Of a stretch of 64,000 nt of DNA, positions 47,915-58,700 are shown one piece after another (within the stretch, counting starts at the first letter, position 1; each line of letters opens with the position of its first letter). The stretch is from Chelatococcus asaccharovorans (GTDB lineage Bacteria; Pseudomonadota; Alphaproteobacteria; Rhizobiales; Beijerinckiaceae). The notes under the pieces were generated by a model. The model saw only the letters and a list, made by a program, of their open reading frames with translations. It ran no database searches and was not told where the DNA came from. Location of the stretch: positions 248,001 through 312,000 of the forward strand of contig NZ_QJJK01000003.1 of the NCBI RefSeq assembly GCF_003201475.1. The letters run 5' to 3'. Both the position numbers and the translations under genes were made by a program.

Positions 47915-47929
47915 GTTCTTGATGTGTTC
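47915..47929 (-). promoter_or_regulatory. LexA operator (SOS box) of lexA
   Basis: GTTCTTGATGTGTTC, an exact GTTC-N7-GTTC, reading GAAC-N7-GAAC in the lexA direction. It lies about 137 bases before the lexA start, implying a long leader. Confidence 0.8.
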
Positions 47930-48227
47930 CGCAAGCCGAAAGCGGAGTCTGCGCCGGCGCCATGCAGAAATCGCGCGGTGCCGGCGGCTGCGATTGATGA
48001 TGGGGCGCGCGCCGCGCTCCAACCCGCCGCGCGATCCTGGCTGTCCGGCGCGAACCGGCCCGCGGATTTGGCTTCACGCGCCTTCGGTCTGGAGTGCGAT
48101 AGTCAACGGAGATCGCTGGATGACAAAATTATATTAAGAAATGGAAGAATTCCGCGCCATTGCAATCAAGAATAGAATTGGCGTTTCATTATATAATGAG
48201 CGCTATGGCCGTTTTTAGCGGGTGTCC

Positions 48228-48322
48228 TGTCAGGCCTCGTGTTCTTCGCTTCCGGGCTCCTCGCTGACGCGAGGCCTCGGAATGACGGCGGGATTTCCGC
48301 CATACGCAGCATACGCCGGGAG
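48228..48322 (+). repeat. Dispersed repeat, family 2, copy at 48.2 kb
   Basis: Shares CCTCGTGTTC, TTCCGGGCTCCTCGCTGACG, CGAGGCC and AATGACGGCGGGATT in the same order with the copy at 63666. The core GGGCTCCTCG...CGAGG is a stem-loop. It ends close to the flavin reductase 3' end. Confidence 0.8.
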
Positions 48323-48407
48323 TTCAGTACTCCCGACGCCTGCGGATGACGTTCGGACGATCGTGCCGTTGACCGCTTCAGCCGCGGTTCCGCTTGGTTC
48401 CGCCGGA

Positions 48408-49010
48408 TCAGGCGGCGCTCTTCGCACGGGCCTCGCGACCCGCCTTGGTGATCTCCGCCCACCAGATCAACTGGTCGAGCAGCTCCTGCGCGCTCTGGCC
48501 GATAGTGCCCTCGATCGCGCTCATCGGCTGATCACCCGCGCCGTGCCAGACGGTGAAGAACTCGGTGCCGCTGATATGCACGGTCGAACGGACGGGGACC
48601 ATGTAGAGCTCGACCGTGATCGACCGCAGATGCTCGACGGCGCGCGCGCCGCCGACCGCACCATAGCCCAGGATGGCGGCCGGCTTGTAGTTCCACTCGA
48701 CATAGGCCTGATCGAGCGCATTCTTCAACGAGGCCGGAATGGAGCGGTTATACTCCGACGTCACGAAGATGTAGCCGTCCATCTCGCCGACCTTCTTCTG
48801 CCAGGCGAGAACCTTCGGATCCTGCGAAGCCTGCCAGGCATTCGACGAGACCTCGTTGAAGAACGGCAGGTCATAGTCGCGCAGATCGATCAGCTCGGCG
48901 TCGATCTCCTCGCGCCGGGAGGCGAGGTCCAGCATCCACCGCGCCGGCTTCTCGCCGAAGCGCGTGTCCCGGGTGGATCCGATGATGATGCCGATACGAG
49001 GCTTGCTCAT
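48408..49010 (-). CDS. NADPH-dependent FMN reductase family protein
   Basis: A flavodoxin-like oxidoreductase, 200 residues, that typically reduces FMN or quinones with NAD(P)H. The FMN-binding loop is GIIIGSTRDTRFGEKPARW; the second site, VTSEYNRSIPASLKNALDQAY, contains the family's EYN.S.P..LKNA signature; and GYGAVGGARAVEHLR follows. It is last in the minus-strand group that includes the importer and the monooxygenase (83-base gap), so it may supply reduced flavin or detoxify quinone products of that pathway. Confidence 0.9.
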   Translation of the reverse strand: MSKPRIGIIIGSTRDTRFGEKPARWMLDLASRREEIDAELIDLRDYDLPFFNEVSSNAWQASQDPKVLAWQKKVGEMDGYIFVTSEYNRSIPASLKNALDQAYVEWNYKPAAILGYGAVGGARAVEHLRSITVELYMVPVRSTVHISGTEFFTVWHGAGDQPMSAIEGTIGQSAQELLDQLIWWAEITKAGREARAKSAA

Positions 49011-49093
49011 GATGAAATCCTTGTCCTGTCGTAGTTCTGTCGGCGGGCGCGACTGAGCCTGTGCTGACTGTCCGCCAAGATGAGGGATCGACG

Positions 49094-50329
49094 TCAGGCC
49101 GCCGTGTTGCCGGACTTGAGGGCCACATGGTCTCGGAACGCCTTTGAGACGTCATAATTCAAGATCCAGTGGTCGACCGAATTGCCGAAGTAGCCGGTGA
49201 TCGCCTTGGAAGCCTCGCGCCATTGCAGGTTGCGCTGGTTGATGGCGAAGGGATCGCGCAGCATCATGTAATTCGACCGCGCGCGCGATTCGAGCTGAAC
49301 GCGAGAAGCCCGCGGGAGCCGGAATTCCTCGTACAGTTTCAAGGCGCCGACCGGATCGCTGGGCGTCAGGGCGAGGGCATCCGCGAGCGCGCTTGCATCC
49401 TCTGCCCCCTGACCGGCGCCTTGTCCGATGAAGGGGAGGGTGGCATGGGCCGCGTCACCAAGAAGCGCGACACGCCCCTCCGTCCAGGTCTTCAGGGGTT
49501 CGATGTCGAACAGGGGCCAGCGCAGGAATTCCCGGGATTTGGATAGCCATGCGACGGCGGACGGTTCCCAATCCTTGACGAAGGCCACGACCTCCTCGGT
49601 GGAGACCACCGCGGTCCGATGGCCGGTATCGAGGTCTTCCAGCCGCTGTCCCGAGCGATAGAGGCTCAGGTTGATGCAGGCACGCCCGGCAAAATTCTGC
49701 AGGAGGAACTGGCCGGGTGCCGGCCAGGCGTTGGCGGTCCATTTGTAGCTGTCGAAGTCCGGCAATTCGTCCTGCGGGATGAGGCCGCGATAGGCGACCT
49801 TGCCGGAGAAGACCGGCTCGACCTCGCCGAAGACGAGACGCCGCACGGTGGAACGGATACCGTCGGCGCCAATCAGCACATCGCCTTGGGCGACATGGCC
49901 ATTCTCGAAGACCGCGCGCACGCCGTCCTGATCCTGCTCGACATTCACGCATCGCATGCCGTAGCGGGCAACGCCCGCCGGAAGCAGTTCGCCGAGACGA
50001 TCGAGGAGCTCCGACCGCTGAAACACGAGATAGGGCGAGCCCAGTTCCCTCTCGGCGATGGTATCGCCGAGACGGTTCGTGCTGATGATAGTGCCCGTGT
50101 TCCACTCGCGCATATGGCGAACTTCAACCGGCGAACCACAGGCCTTGACGACATCGAGCGAGCCGATCCGCTGGAAGATGTTCGTCACATTGGCGGTGAA
50201 CTGCACGGCCGAGCCGATCTCGGGGTTGCCGTCGGCGCGCTCGTAGAGTTCGACATCAATGCCTTGATGGGTCAGGGTCAGCGCGCTGATGATGCCGCCA
50301 ATTCCGCCACCGATGATAATCGCCTTCAT
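49094..50329 (-). CDS. FAD-dependent monooxygenase (salicylate hydroxylase-like)
   Basis: 411 residues of the aromatic-hydroxylase flavoprotein class. The FAD Rossmann motif is IIIGGGIGGIISALTL at the N-terminus with ELYERADG; the DG motif GDVLIGADGIRSTVRRLVFG lies near residue 160; and the second FAD motif GRVALLGDAAHATLPFIGQGAGQGAEDASAL lies near residue 290. Relatives hydroxylate salicylate, 3-hydroxybenzoate or heteroaromatic acids. ATG 50329 is chosen as the start of the Rossmann strand. It follows the ABC ATPase gene by 39 bases, pointing to one catabolic operon; the true substrate is unknown. Confidence 0.9.
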   Translation of the reverse strand: MKAIIIGGGIGGIISALTLTHQGIDVELYERADGNPEIGSAVQFTANVTNIFQRIGSLDVVKACGSPVEVRHMREWNTGTIISTNRLGDTIAERELGSPYLVFQRSELLDRLGELLPAGVARYGMRCVNVEQDQDGVRAVFENGHVAQGDVLIGADGIRSTVRRLVFGEVEPVFSGKVAYRGLIPQDELPDFDSYKWTANAWPAPGQFLLQNFAGRACINLSLYRSGQRLEDLDTGHRTAVVSTEEVVAFVKDWEPSAVAWLSKSREFLRWPLFDIEPLKTWTEGRVALLGDAAHATLPFIGQGAGQGAEDASALADALALTPSDPVGALKLYEEFRLPRASRVQLESRARSNYMMLRDPFAINQRNLQWREASKAITGYFGNSVDHWILNYDVSKAFRDHVALKSGNTAA

Positions 50330-50368
50330 AGCCTTGTCTCTCGTCAATGGATGTCGCACGGGGCGGCG

Positions 50369-52066
50369 TCACGGGTTTGCGCCCGCGTCCTCCCGCTGTG
50401 CTCTGCGGGCACGTTGGGCGACCGGATCGGGCAGAGGAATGGAGTTCAGAAGCGCGCGCGTATAGGGATCCGAGGGATGGCGCAGCACGTCGGCCGTTGG
50501 CCCCTGCTCGACGATCCGTCCCTTGTTCATCACCACCACCCGGTTCGAATTTGTCGCCGCGAGCGACAGGTCGTGGGTGATGAAGATGCACGCGAAGCCA
50601 TGCTGTTGCTGCAGCTTGCGGAAGAGTTCCAGCACCGTCTTCTGGACGGAGACGTCGAGCGCCGAGGTCGGCTCGTCGGCGACGATCAGCGAAGGCTTGA
50701 CGGACAAGGCCCGGGCGATGCCGACACGCTGCTTCTGCCCGCCCGACAGCTCGTGGGGAAAGCGCTCGAACAACTCCGGACCGAGCCCCACCTCGGCCAT
50801 GATGCTGCGGATATAGCTGTCGCTCGCATCCAGATCCGGCCGGTAGCGGCGGCCCCACTTCAACGCCGCACGCAGGGTCGCCCCGATGCGCATCCGCGGA
50901 TTGAGCGAGGCATTGGCGTCCTGGAACACCATGCTCACGCCAGGGGAATGTAGACTTGGTGAATGCAGGCCTGATGAAGCGCCGGCCCCCTGCCGTGGCG
51001 TGCCATCGACGATCACCTCGCCCTGGTCGATCCGGATGAGGCCCGCCGCGACATTGCCGAGCGTGCTCTTGCCGCTGCCGGACTCGCCGACCAGCGCCAC
51101 CACTTCGTTGCGCGCGATGGCGAGATCGATACCGTCCAGGGCCTTGAGGACGTGTCCGCGCCGGCCTCGGAAGCTGACGCCGACGTTGCGCAGTTGCAGC
51201 ACCGGCGACCGCACATCCGTGGCGGCATTCCCGCGATAGCCGGCCTTCGCAAGGGAGGGAACCGCCGACAGCAGCATGCGCGTATAGTCTTCGCGCGGCG
51301 CGGCAAACAGCGTATCGACCGCTCCCGTCTCCACCTGCTGGCCGTGACGCATCACCAGGACACGGTCGGCGATATCGGCGACGACGCCGAAATCATGGGT
51401 GATGAAGAGGACCGACATCCCCATTTCCGCCTGCAGCTCGCGCAGCAGATCGAGAATGCCGGCCTGAACGGTCACATCGAGCGCGGTCGTCGGTTCGTCC
51501 GCAATCAAGAGCTTTGGACGACAGGCGATCGCCATGGCGATCATGACGCGCTGCAGTTGTCCGCCCGACAGCTCGAACGGATACTGATCGTACTTGGCCT
51601 CCGGTGTCGGCAGCTTGACCTTGTTGAGCAGTTCGAGCACGCGGATGCGCGCTTCCACGGCGGTCAGGTTCATATGGTTCCGGAGCACATCACTGAGCTG
51701 CCGGCCGATCTTGTAGACCGGGTTCAGCGCCGCCATGGGCTCCTGAAAAATGATCGAGACCGCGTTGCCGCGCAGATGCGCCAGGCGCTTGAAATCATAG
51801 GGCAGAAGATTCTGGCCTCGGAATTCGATCGCGCCCGCGACCTTCGCGCGCGGGCCGAGCAGGCCGAGCAGGCTGAGTGCGGTCACCGATTTTCCGGAGC
51901 CGGATTCGCCGACAATGGCGAGCGTCTCGCCTGGCTCGATGGCGAAGGACAGGTTCTTGACGATGCTTTTGTCGCCGAAATCGATGGTGAGGTCGCGGAC
52001 CGCCAGAAGCGGCTCGGCCTTCTCCAGATTGGTCACGGTCCCGGCCACAGGTATCACGGCGCTCAT
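50369..52066 (-). CDS. Dipeptide-type ABC importer, fused double ATPase
   Basis: 565 residues holding both ATPase domains (DppD plus DppF type, as in GsiA/YejF) that power the importer encoded just upstream. Domain 1: GESGSGKSVTALSLLGLL, LSGGQLQRVMIAMAI, LLIADEPTTALDVTVQ. Domain 2: GESGSGKSTLGNVAAGL, LSGGQKQRVGIARALS, LIVADEPTSALDVSVQ. The second domain ends with an oligopeptide-type C-terminal motif (DVLRHPSDPYTRALLNSIP). Its start overlaps the permease stop by one base. Confidence 0.93.
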   Translation of the reverse strand: MSAVIPVAGTVTNLEKAEPLLAVRDLTIDFGDKSIVKNLSFAIEPGETLAIVGESGSGKSVTALSLLGLLGPRAKVAGAIEFRGQNLLPYDFKRLAHLRGNAVSIIFQEPMAALNPVYKIGRQLSDVLRNHMNLTAVEARIRVLELLNKVKLPTPEAKYDQYPFELSGGQLQRVMIAMAIACRPKLLIADEPTTALDVTVQAGILDLLRELQAEMGMSVLFITHDFGVVADIADRVLVMRHGQQVETGAVDTLFAAPREDYTRMLLSAVPSLAKAGYRGNAATDVRSPVLQLRNVGVSFRGRRGHVLKALDGIDLAIARNEVVALVGESGSGKSTLGNVAAGLIRIDQGEVIVDGTPRQGAGASSGLHSPSLHSPGVSMVFQDANASLNPRMRIGATLRAALKWGRRYRPDLDASDSYIRSIMAEVGLGPELFERFPHELSGGQKQRVGIARALSVKPSLIVADEPTSALDVSVQKTVLELFRKLQQQHGFACIFITHDLSLAATNSNRVVVMNKGRIVEQGPTADVLRHPSDPYTRALLNSIPLPDPVAQRARRAQREDAGANP

Positions 52067-52872
52067 CAGCGGCCTCCGCGCTCACGCGGATCCCACAGGG
52101 TCCGCAGAACATCGCCCAGCACGCTGAACACGAGAATGGTCGATACGACAAACACGCCCGGCACGATCATCAGCATCGGATGGCTGCCGAGATAGCGCTG
52201 CCCGTCCGCCACCATGCCGCCCCAGGAGGGCATGGGCGGGCGGATGCCGAGCCCGAGATAACCGAGGCCCGATCCGACCAGAATCGCGGAAGCGATGGTC
52301 AATGAGGCCTGCGCCAACAAGGGCGCGGCGATGTTCGGCAGGATCTGGCCGAACACAATGGCGCGGCGCGGCGCCCCGTAAATGACCGCGGCCTGGATGA
52401 AGGGCCGGCTGCGCACCGAGAGCGTCTGGCCATAGGCCACCCGCGCAAAGCCGGGCGTGAACAAGAGCGCCAGCACGCCGATCAGCGTCAGCACGCTGGG
52501 GCCGAGCGAGGCGACGACCAGAAGCGCCAGGATCAGGGGAGGGATCGACAGCATGACGTCGACCAAGCGCATGAGCACCCCTTCGGTCAGCCCTTGCGAA
52601 TAGGCCGCGGTCACGCCGATCACCACACCGGCCGTCAGCGCGATCAGCGTCGAGAGCAGCGCGGTGAACAGTTCGACGCGCGCGCCGGCGGCGATCCGCG
52701 CCAGCACGTCGCGGCCGAAATTGTCGGTTCCCAAGAGATGTCCGGGGGTTCCGATCGGCGCAAAACGCGCGACGATGTTCTGCTTGATCGGGTCGGCGGA
52801 CACCAGAACCGGGCCGGCGACGGCGAAAACGATCAGCGTTATGGCGAGCAGCGGCAGGATATAGCGTTTCAT
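52066..52872 (-). CDS. Dipeptide-type ABC importer permease, DppC-like
   Basis: 268 residues, inner-membrane permease with about six helices. The N-terminal FAPIGTPGHLLGTDNFGRDVLARI is the DppC-family signature; the EAA loop region that contacts the ATPase reads QAAVIYGAPRRAIVFGQILPNI. It overlaps the partner permease by four bases (ATGA) and the ATPase by one. Confidence 0.93.
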   Translation of the reverse strand: MKRYILPLLAITLIVFAVAGPVLVSADPIKQNIVARFAPIGTPGHLLGTDNFGRDVLARIAAGARVELFTALLSTLIALTAGVVIGVTAAYSQGLTEGVLMRLVDVMLSIPPLILALLVVASLGPSVLTLIGVLALLFTPGFARVAYGQTLSVRSRPFIQAAVIYGAPRRAIVFGQILPNIAAPLLAQASLTIASAILVGSGLGYLGLGIRPPMPSWGGMVADGQRYLGSHPMLMIVPGVFVVSTILVFSVLGDVLRTLWDPRERGGR

Positions 52873-53816
52873 CGCTTGCTCACGCGGGGATCGAGGAAGC
52901 CATACATGATGTCGGCCGCAATATTGATGATGATGTAGAAGGTGGAAATCACGAAGACTGCACCTTGTATGAGCGCATAGTCGCGGATTCCGACAGCAGA
53001 GACCAGCAACGAGCCGAGCCCGGGAAGGTTGAAGACTTTTTCGACGAGGACCGTGGCGCCGATGAGCCCGCCCAGTTCCAGCGCCGATATGGTCAGCACG
53101 GGCGTCAACGCGTTACGCAGGATATCGCGCCTGAAGGTCACCTTGGTCGGGAAGCCATAAGCGCGGGACGTCCTCACCCAGTCCTGCGTGCGGACCTCGA
53201 GAATTTCGAACCGGGTCACCTTTGCGATGGTTGCCGCAATCGGCAACGCCAGCGTGATCACCGGAAGCACCAGCCGTTGCATGTGAGCCAGCGGGTCGGA
53301 GAAAGGCGCCATGCCGCCGGCGGGGAGCCATCCGAGCGTCAGCGACAGCGCCAAAATCAACACCGAGCCGAGAACATAGCCCGGCACCGACAGAATGAAC
53401 GGGCCGCAGACCGAAATCAGCCGGTCGCCCCACCGCGTCCGGACACTGAGGCTGCCGAAGAAGATCCCGCCGACAATCCCGAAAAAGGCGGCAAGGACGA
53501 CGAGTTCGATGCTCACCGCCAAGCGGCTTGTGATGATTGCGAAAGCAGACTGATTGTATTGGAGAGATGTTCCCAAATCGAGACGGAACAACCCGACGAT
53601 GTGATCAAGAAGCCGTACGGGAATTGGCTTGTCGAGACCGAACTGCTGGCGCAGCGCCTCGATAACCTCGGGGCCGACACCTGCGGTCTCGCTCATCATC
53701 GCCTCGACCGGGTCACCGGGAACGACCTGGATCGCCAGGAAAATGATGACCTGCACACAGACGACCATCGCCAGGCCGACCAGCAACCGCTTTGCGCAAT
53801 AGGCAGCCAATCCCAT
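52869..53816 (-). CDS. Dipeptide-type ABC importer permease, DppB-like
   Basis: 315 residues. The N-terminus AAYCAKRLLVGLAMVVCVQVIIF... then VVPGDPVEAMM is typical of DppB; the EAA loop is SRAYGFPTKVTFRRDILRNAL; the C-terminus IIINIAADIMYGFLDPRVSKR is the family end. ATG 53816 follows AGAG; the long upstream in-frame extension is Pro/Arg-rich and not part of the family. Confidence 0.93.
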   Translation of the reverse strand: MGLAAYCAKRLLVGLAMVVCVQVIIFLAIQVVPGDPVEAMMSETAGVGPEVIEALRQQFGLDKPIPVRLLDHIVGLFRLDLGTSLQYNQSAFAIITSRLAVSIELVVLAAFFGIVGGIFFGSLSVRTRWGDRLISVCGPFILSVPGYVLGSVLILALSLTLGWLPAGGMAPFSDPLAHMQRLVLPVITLALPIAATIAKVTRFEILEVRTQDWVRTSRAYGFPTKVTFRRDILRNALTPVLTISALELGGLIGATVLVEKVFNLPGLGSLLVSAVGIRDYALIQGAVFVISTFYIIINIAADIMYGFLDPRVSKR

Positions 53817-53931
53817 GGCGATGAACTCTTTCGGATTGCCGGGACGGCGCGCTGGCCATGCCACGGCGCACGCACCTGTCGGTGATCGTCCCCGCCAGCC
53901 CGGCGGCCGGGCCAGCGGGAGCGCTGGATGC

Positions 53932-55494
53932 TTAGCGGATAGACGTCTTCTCGAGCATGTAACCGGTTCCCGTGATGCTGAGGAAGCCGGGCAGGTTCTT
54001 GAAGCCTTCAACCGTGTTGCTGCGAGCGAAAGCCTGGCTCCGCTGCGCCACGGGCAGGAAGGGCACGGCATCGCGGATGATGTCGACGGCCTTCATATAT
54101 TCAGCCCGCGCGGCCGCGTCGTTGCTCAAGGCCTCGCCGGCCTGGATATGGGCAACAATGTCGGAGGCGTTGTACCCGTAGCTGCCGAAGGAGGACGCCG
54201 GCGCACCCACCACATAGGCCTGGAGATAGACCGGCCCCGTCACCGAAGGCGCGCCGCCGGCCACCGCCAGTCCATATTTGCCGCTGTTCTTGGAAGCCGT
54301 GTAGGTCGGCCAGTCGGGCGCGTCGAGTTCCGCCTCGATGCCGACTGCCTGCAGATCGGCCTGCACCGACAATGCCATGTCGCGGAAGAACGAATAGGTC
54401 GACGACGTCAGGAGGGAGACCTTCAATCCCTCGGCGACGCCGGCGCTGGCGAGAAGCGCGCGCGCCTTGTCGGGATCGTATGTCCAGAGCTCGCCCATCT
54501 TCGGGTCGAAACGGTCGTTGCCCGGCGACACCGGAATGCCGTTCAGGGGCGTGCCGTGACCATAGAAGGCGGCGGCGACGACATTCTCCCGGTTGATCGC
54601 GTGGGCAACCGCCTGCCTGACCTTGGGATTGTCGAAGGGCGCGCGCTCGGTGTTGAACAGCATGTAGACGAAGGGGCCGGGAACCGCATCGAGCACGAGT
54701 TTCTTGTCGGCCTCAACGCGGTCGAAATCCTCCCATCCGACGAAATCGATCATCTGCACGTCGCCGGCGATGAGCGCGTTCGTCCGCGCGGTCGAATCCG
54801 GATAGTAGATGAATTTGATGCCGGCCAGCGCCACATTGTCCTTGTCGTAATAGGTATCCGCCTTCGCGAGCGTGAGGCTGACACCGCTGTCGTTGGCCTG
54901 AAGCTTGAAGGGGCCCGCGCCGATCCAGTTCGCCGCGCCCGAAGCCAGGGCCGACGCCGGCGAAATTCCGGCATTCGGATCGGCCAGATAATCGAGGAAC
55001 GAGGCATTCGGTTTGGACAGTTTGATGACAACCGTTCGTGCGTCGGGCGTCTCGATCGAGGCTAGCGTGGAGAGCGCCGCATAAATGGCCGCGCCGACCG
55101 AGCGATTGGCGAGATAGTCCAGGCTCGCCTTGACGGTCGCGGACGTGATGGGGCTTCCGTCATGGAATGTGAGGCCGTCCCGCAAGGTGAACCGATAGGT
55201 CGAAGGGTCGACGGCCTCGAAGCTCTCGGCGAGCGCCGGAACGATGCGGCCGTTCTCGTCGAATTTCACCAGGCCGCGGTGGAGCTGTTGATTGACGATG
55301 AACTGGGCAGCGCCCCGCGACGGGCCGTAGACGAGATTGCCGACATTGGCCGAGAGGCCGAACGTCAGTGTTTTTCCGCTATCCCGCGCCAGCGCCAGCT
55401 CAGAATTGGATCCGGTGAGAGCGGCCACGCCCATCGCCGTCGCAAGGCCCAGAAACGTTCTCCGGCGTAAACCCATGGAAACTCCAGCGCTCAT
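53932..55494 (-). CDS. Dipeptide-type ABC importer substrate-binding protein
   Basis: 520-residue family-5 periplasmic binding protein. The N-terminus MGLRRRTFLGLATAMGVAAL is a twin-arginine-like export signal. Mature landmarks: LVKFDENGRIVPALAESFE, TFHDGSPITSATVKAS, FNTERAPFDNPKVRQAVAHAINRENV, and the C-terminal SGKYGLAVAGGAPSVTG. It captures an amide, peptide or similar small substrate for the two permeases that follow. The start at 55494 has a GGGGAA site. It is first gene of the importer unit, preceded by a candidate operator. Confidence 0.92.
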   Translation of the reverse strand: MSAGVSMGLRRRTFLGLATAMGVAALTGSNSELALARDSGKTLTFGLSANVGNLVYGPSRGAAQFIVNQQLHRGLVKFDENGRIVPALAESFEAVDPSTYRFTLRDGLTFHDGSPITSATVKASLDYLANRSVGAAIYAALSTLASIETPDARTVVIKLSKPNASFLDYLADPNAGISPASALASGAANWIGAGPFKLQANDSGVSLTLAKADTYYDKDNVALAGIKFIYYPDSTARTNALIAGDVQMIDFVGWEDFDRVEADKKLVLDAVPGPFVYMLFNTERAPFDNPKVRQAVAHAINRENVVAAAFYGHGTPLNGIPVSPGNDRFDPKMGELWTYDPDKARALLASAGVAEGLKVSLLTSSTYSFFRDMALSVQADLQAVGIEAELDAPDWPTYTASKNSGKYGLAVAGGAPSVTGPVYLQAYVVGAPASSFGSYGYNASDIVAHIQAGEALSNDAAARAEYMKAVDIIRDAVPFLPVAQRSQAFARSNTVEGFKNLPGFLSITGTGYMLEKTSIR

Positions 55495-55688
55495 GTTGTT
55501 CCCCGTTCTTATTGTGTCCATTGCGTGAAAAGAGCTTGGTCTGTCTTCCGGTCGCGCATTCATGATGGCTGCCATCCGGGTTGGCATGCCGCGACACGTC
55601 GCTCGCCAGATCGATGGTTCTCGTCTGCTCCGCGCAGGCGTTCCAGCAGGCCTTCCCTGACAGATTTGCTCACATGCATAACAATCTC

Positions 55689-55727
55689 TGTCAATGTAAA
55701 TCGACGTTTCGTTGATAAAATGTCGAT
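55689..55727 (-). promoter_or_regulatory. Candidate operator upstream of the importer
   Basis: TGTCAATGTAAATCGACGTT and the following CGTTGA (55689-55715) closely match 59469-59496 upstream of the oxoprolinase. The overlapping dyad ATCGAC (55700) / GTCGAT (55722) could be a second half-site. Confidence 0.6.
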
Positions 55728-55789
55728 GTATCGTATGTAACGGGAACGAGGCGGGCTTTTCCAACTGTCAGTCATCGGCTATCCGGCCG

Positions 55790-58700
55790 TTATGCGGGCG
55801 TGCTCTCATTGGGTTGCGCCACGTCGACGGCGCGGCCAAAGCCGCCACCGGTCGGTGTTTCGATGATGATCGTATCGCCGGGATGGACGACCAGCTGCAC
55901 CGAGGAATCCAGTTCCTCCACAAGCCCGCTGGCCCGACGCACGCCGTTGCGGCCCAGGCTGCCTTCGCATCCGCCATCCACACCGAAAGGCGCCACCTTG
56001 CGGTTCCCGCTCAGGATCGCGCAATCCAGTTGTTCCAGGAAGCGGATGGCCCGACGGACGCCATCGCCGGCTGACCAGCGGCCGCGACCGCCCGAGCCGC
56101 GGCGGATCGAGAACTCCTCCACGACCACCGGAAAGCGCGCTTCCAGGATCTCCGGATCGGTCAGCCGGGTGTTGGTCATATTGGTATGGACTGCCGCCGC
56201 GCCATCGAAACCCGGCCCGGCCGGCGCACCGGAGCAGATGGTCTCGTAATATTGCGAGACCGCATTGCCGAAGGTGAGATTGTTCATCGTCGCCTGCGAA
56301 GACCCAAGCTGCCCCACCGCGCCCAAAAGGCAATTGGTGACGGCCTGACTGACCTCCACATTGCCCGCCACGACGGCCGCCGGGTGGCGTGGCGACAGCA
56401 TGGTGCCGGGTGGGATGACGATGTCGATAGGGCGAAGGCAGCCGGCGTTCATCGGCATGCTACGTCCGACGAGCATGCGGAAGACGAACAGCACGGCTGC
56501 GCGCGTGATCGGTTCGGGCGCGTTGAAATTGTCCGGTCGCTGCGGGCTCGTTCCGGTAAAGTCGATGCGGGCGCGGCGCGCCGTCCGATCGATCGTCAAG
56601 CTGACGGCAATCGTGCAGCCCTGGTCCATCGGCAGCGCGAAATGGCCGTCCTTCAGCCCGTCGATCACCTGCCGGACCGCCGCCTCGGCGTTGTCCTGCA
56701 CGTGCCCCATATAGGCCGTGACGACATCCTCGCCAAACTGCCGGATCATCTTGCGCACCTCGGCGCTGCCACGTTCGTTGGCGGCGACCTGCGCCTTCAG
56801 ATCGGCGATGTTCTCATCGATGTTGCGGGCGGGATATGAGGCTCCGGCCAGGATCGCCCGCATCTCGCCTTCGAGAAAGCGGCCCTGATCGACCAGCTTC
56901 ATCGCGTCGATATAGACGCCTTCCTCGTCGATTGTACGGCCGCGCGGGCTCATCGAGCCGGGCGCGACGCCGCCGATATCGGCATGATGTCCACGGCTGG
57001 CGACAATGAAACGGATCGTTTCGCCCGACGCATCGAAGACCGGCGTGACGACGGTGATGTCGGGAAGATGCGTGCCGCCTTGATAGGGCGCATTCAGGAC
57101 AAAGACGTCGCCCGGCTTCATCCTGCCGCGGTTGAGCGCCAGCACGGCCTGCACCGAACTGTCCATCGAGCCGAGATGCACGGGCACATGCGGCGCATTG
57201 GCGACCAGATTGCCCTCGCCGTCGAACAACGCGCAGGAGAAATCGAGCCGCTCCTTCATGTTCACCGAGCGGGAGGTATTCTGGAGCACCACCCCCATCT
57301 GCTCTGCAATCGACATGAAGAGATTGTTGAAGACTTCGAGTTTCACGGGGTCGACGGCCGTATCCCCGCCGGACGCCGTGATGCCGACGGCTTCGCGCGT
57401 CAGGACGAGATCGTTCCGCTCCGTGATCCGTCCGCTCCAGCCCGGCTCTATGACGACCGTCTGGTTCGCTTCGATGACCAGCGCCGGCCCGGCGAGCGCC
57501 TCACCGATGGCAAGCTGCTCACGCCTGACGATACGGCTCTCGCGCCAGGCGCCTTGGCTGTAGATGCGTGCGAAACGCTCCGGCAGGCGCGCCGACGCGG
57601 CCGGGGCGGGGCAGGGCGCGTCGGGTACGACGGCGCCGCCGCCGATCGACTCCACGTCAAGGGCAGCGACCACCAGGTCATGGCCGGCCTGGATGAATCC
57701 GAAGCGCTGGCGATGCTCGTCTTCGAAGGCACGCCGCATCTCCTCCCGGGAGGCAAGCTTCACCGCGATCGCTGAATCGGTGCCCTTGTACCGCAGATGA
57801 ACGGACACCTCGTCGCGGATCTCTCCATCCGCCACGCCCTGCGCGGCAAGCGAGGCGCGCGTCTCGGCGAGCAATGCGACCGACATGCTGGCGATCGTTG
57901 CCATGGCCGGCAGAGCCAGTGGCTCCTCGATGCTCTTCTGGCGGCTCGCGCGGAGATCGCCCAAACCAATGCCAAAGGCCGACAGGACGCCCGAAAACGG
58001 ATGGATGACGACCGTCGCCATGCCGAGCGTCTCGGCCACCCGGCAGGCATGCTGACCACCCGCCCCGCCGAAACAGGCCAGGGCGTAACGGGTGATATCG
58101 TAGCCGCGCGCGACAGAAATCGTCTTGATCGCGCTTGCCATGTTCTGCACGGCGATCGTGATGAAGCCGTCGGCAGCCTCTTCTTCCGTCATGCCGCCGC
58201 CGGCATCTGCCACAAGCGCGGCGAAACGCTCGCGCACGATGCCTTCGTCCAGTGGCTGGTCCTGGCGCGCGCCGAAGATGCTCGGGAAATTCTCTTTGCG
58301 CAGTTTGCCGAGCATGACATTCGCATCGGTGATTGTCAGCGGGCCTCCCCGGCGATAGCAGGCCGGTCCCGGATTGGCTCCGGCGGACTCCGGCCCAACC
58401 TGAAAGCGTCCGCTCTCGAATGAGAGGATCGACCCGCCGCCTGCCGCAACCGTATGGATCAGCATCATCGGCGCGCGCATCCGGACGCCGGCCACCTCGG
58501 ACTCGAACGTGCGCTCGTATCGGCCCTCGTAGTGGGTCACATCGGTCGAGGTGCCCCCCATGTCGAAGCCGATGATCCGGTCGAAGCCAGCCTGTTCGCA
58601 GGTGCGCGCCGCACCGACGACACCCCCGGCGGGGCCTGACAGGATGGCGTCCCGGCCTTGAAACCTGTCGGCCGAGGTCAGTCCGCCGCCAGAGGTCATG

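Larger units (their letters stand above)
47779..48407. other. Region upstream of lexA
   Basis: About 630 bases: the SOS box (47915-47929), an AT-rich stretch (48120-48205), and a dispersed repeat copy (48228-48322). No gene is supported. Confidence 0.55.
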
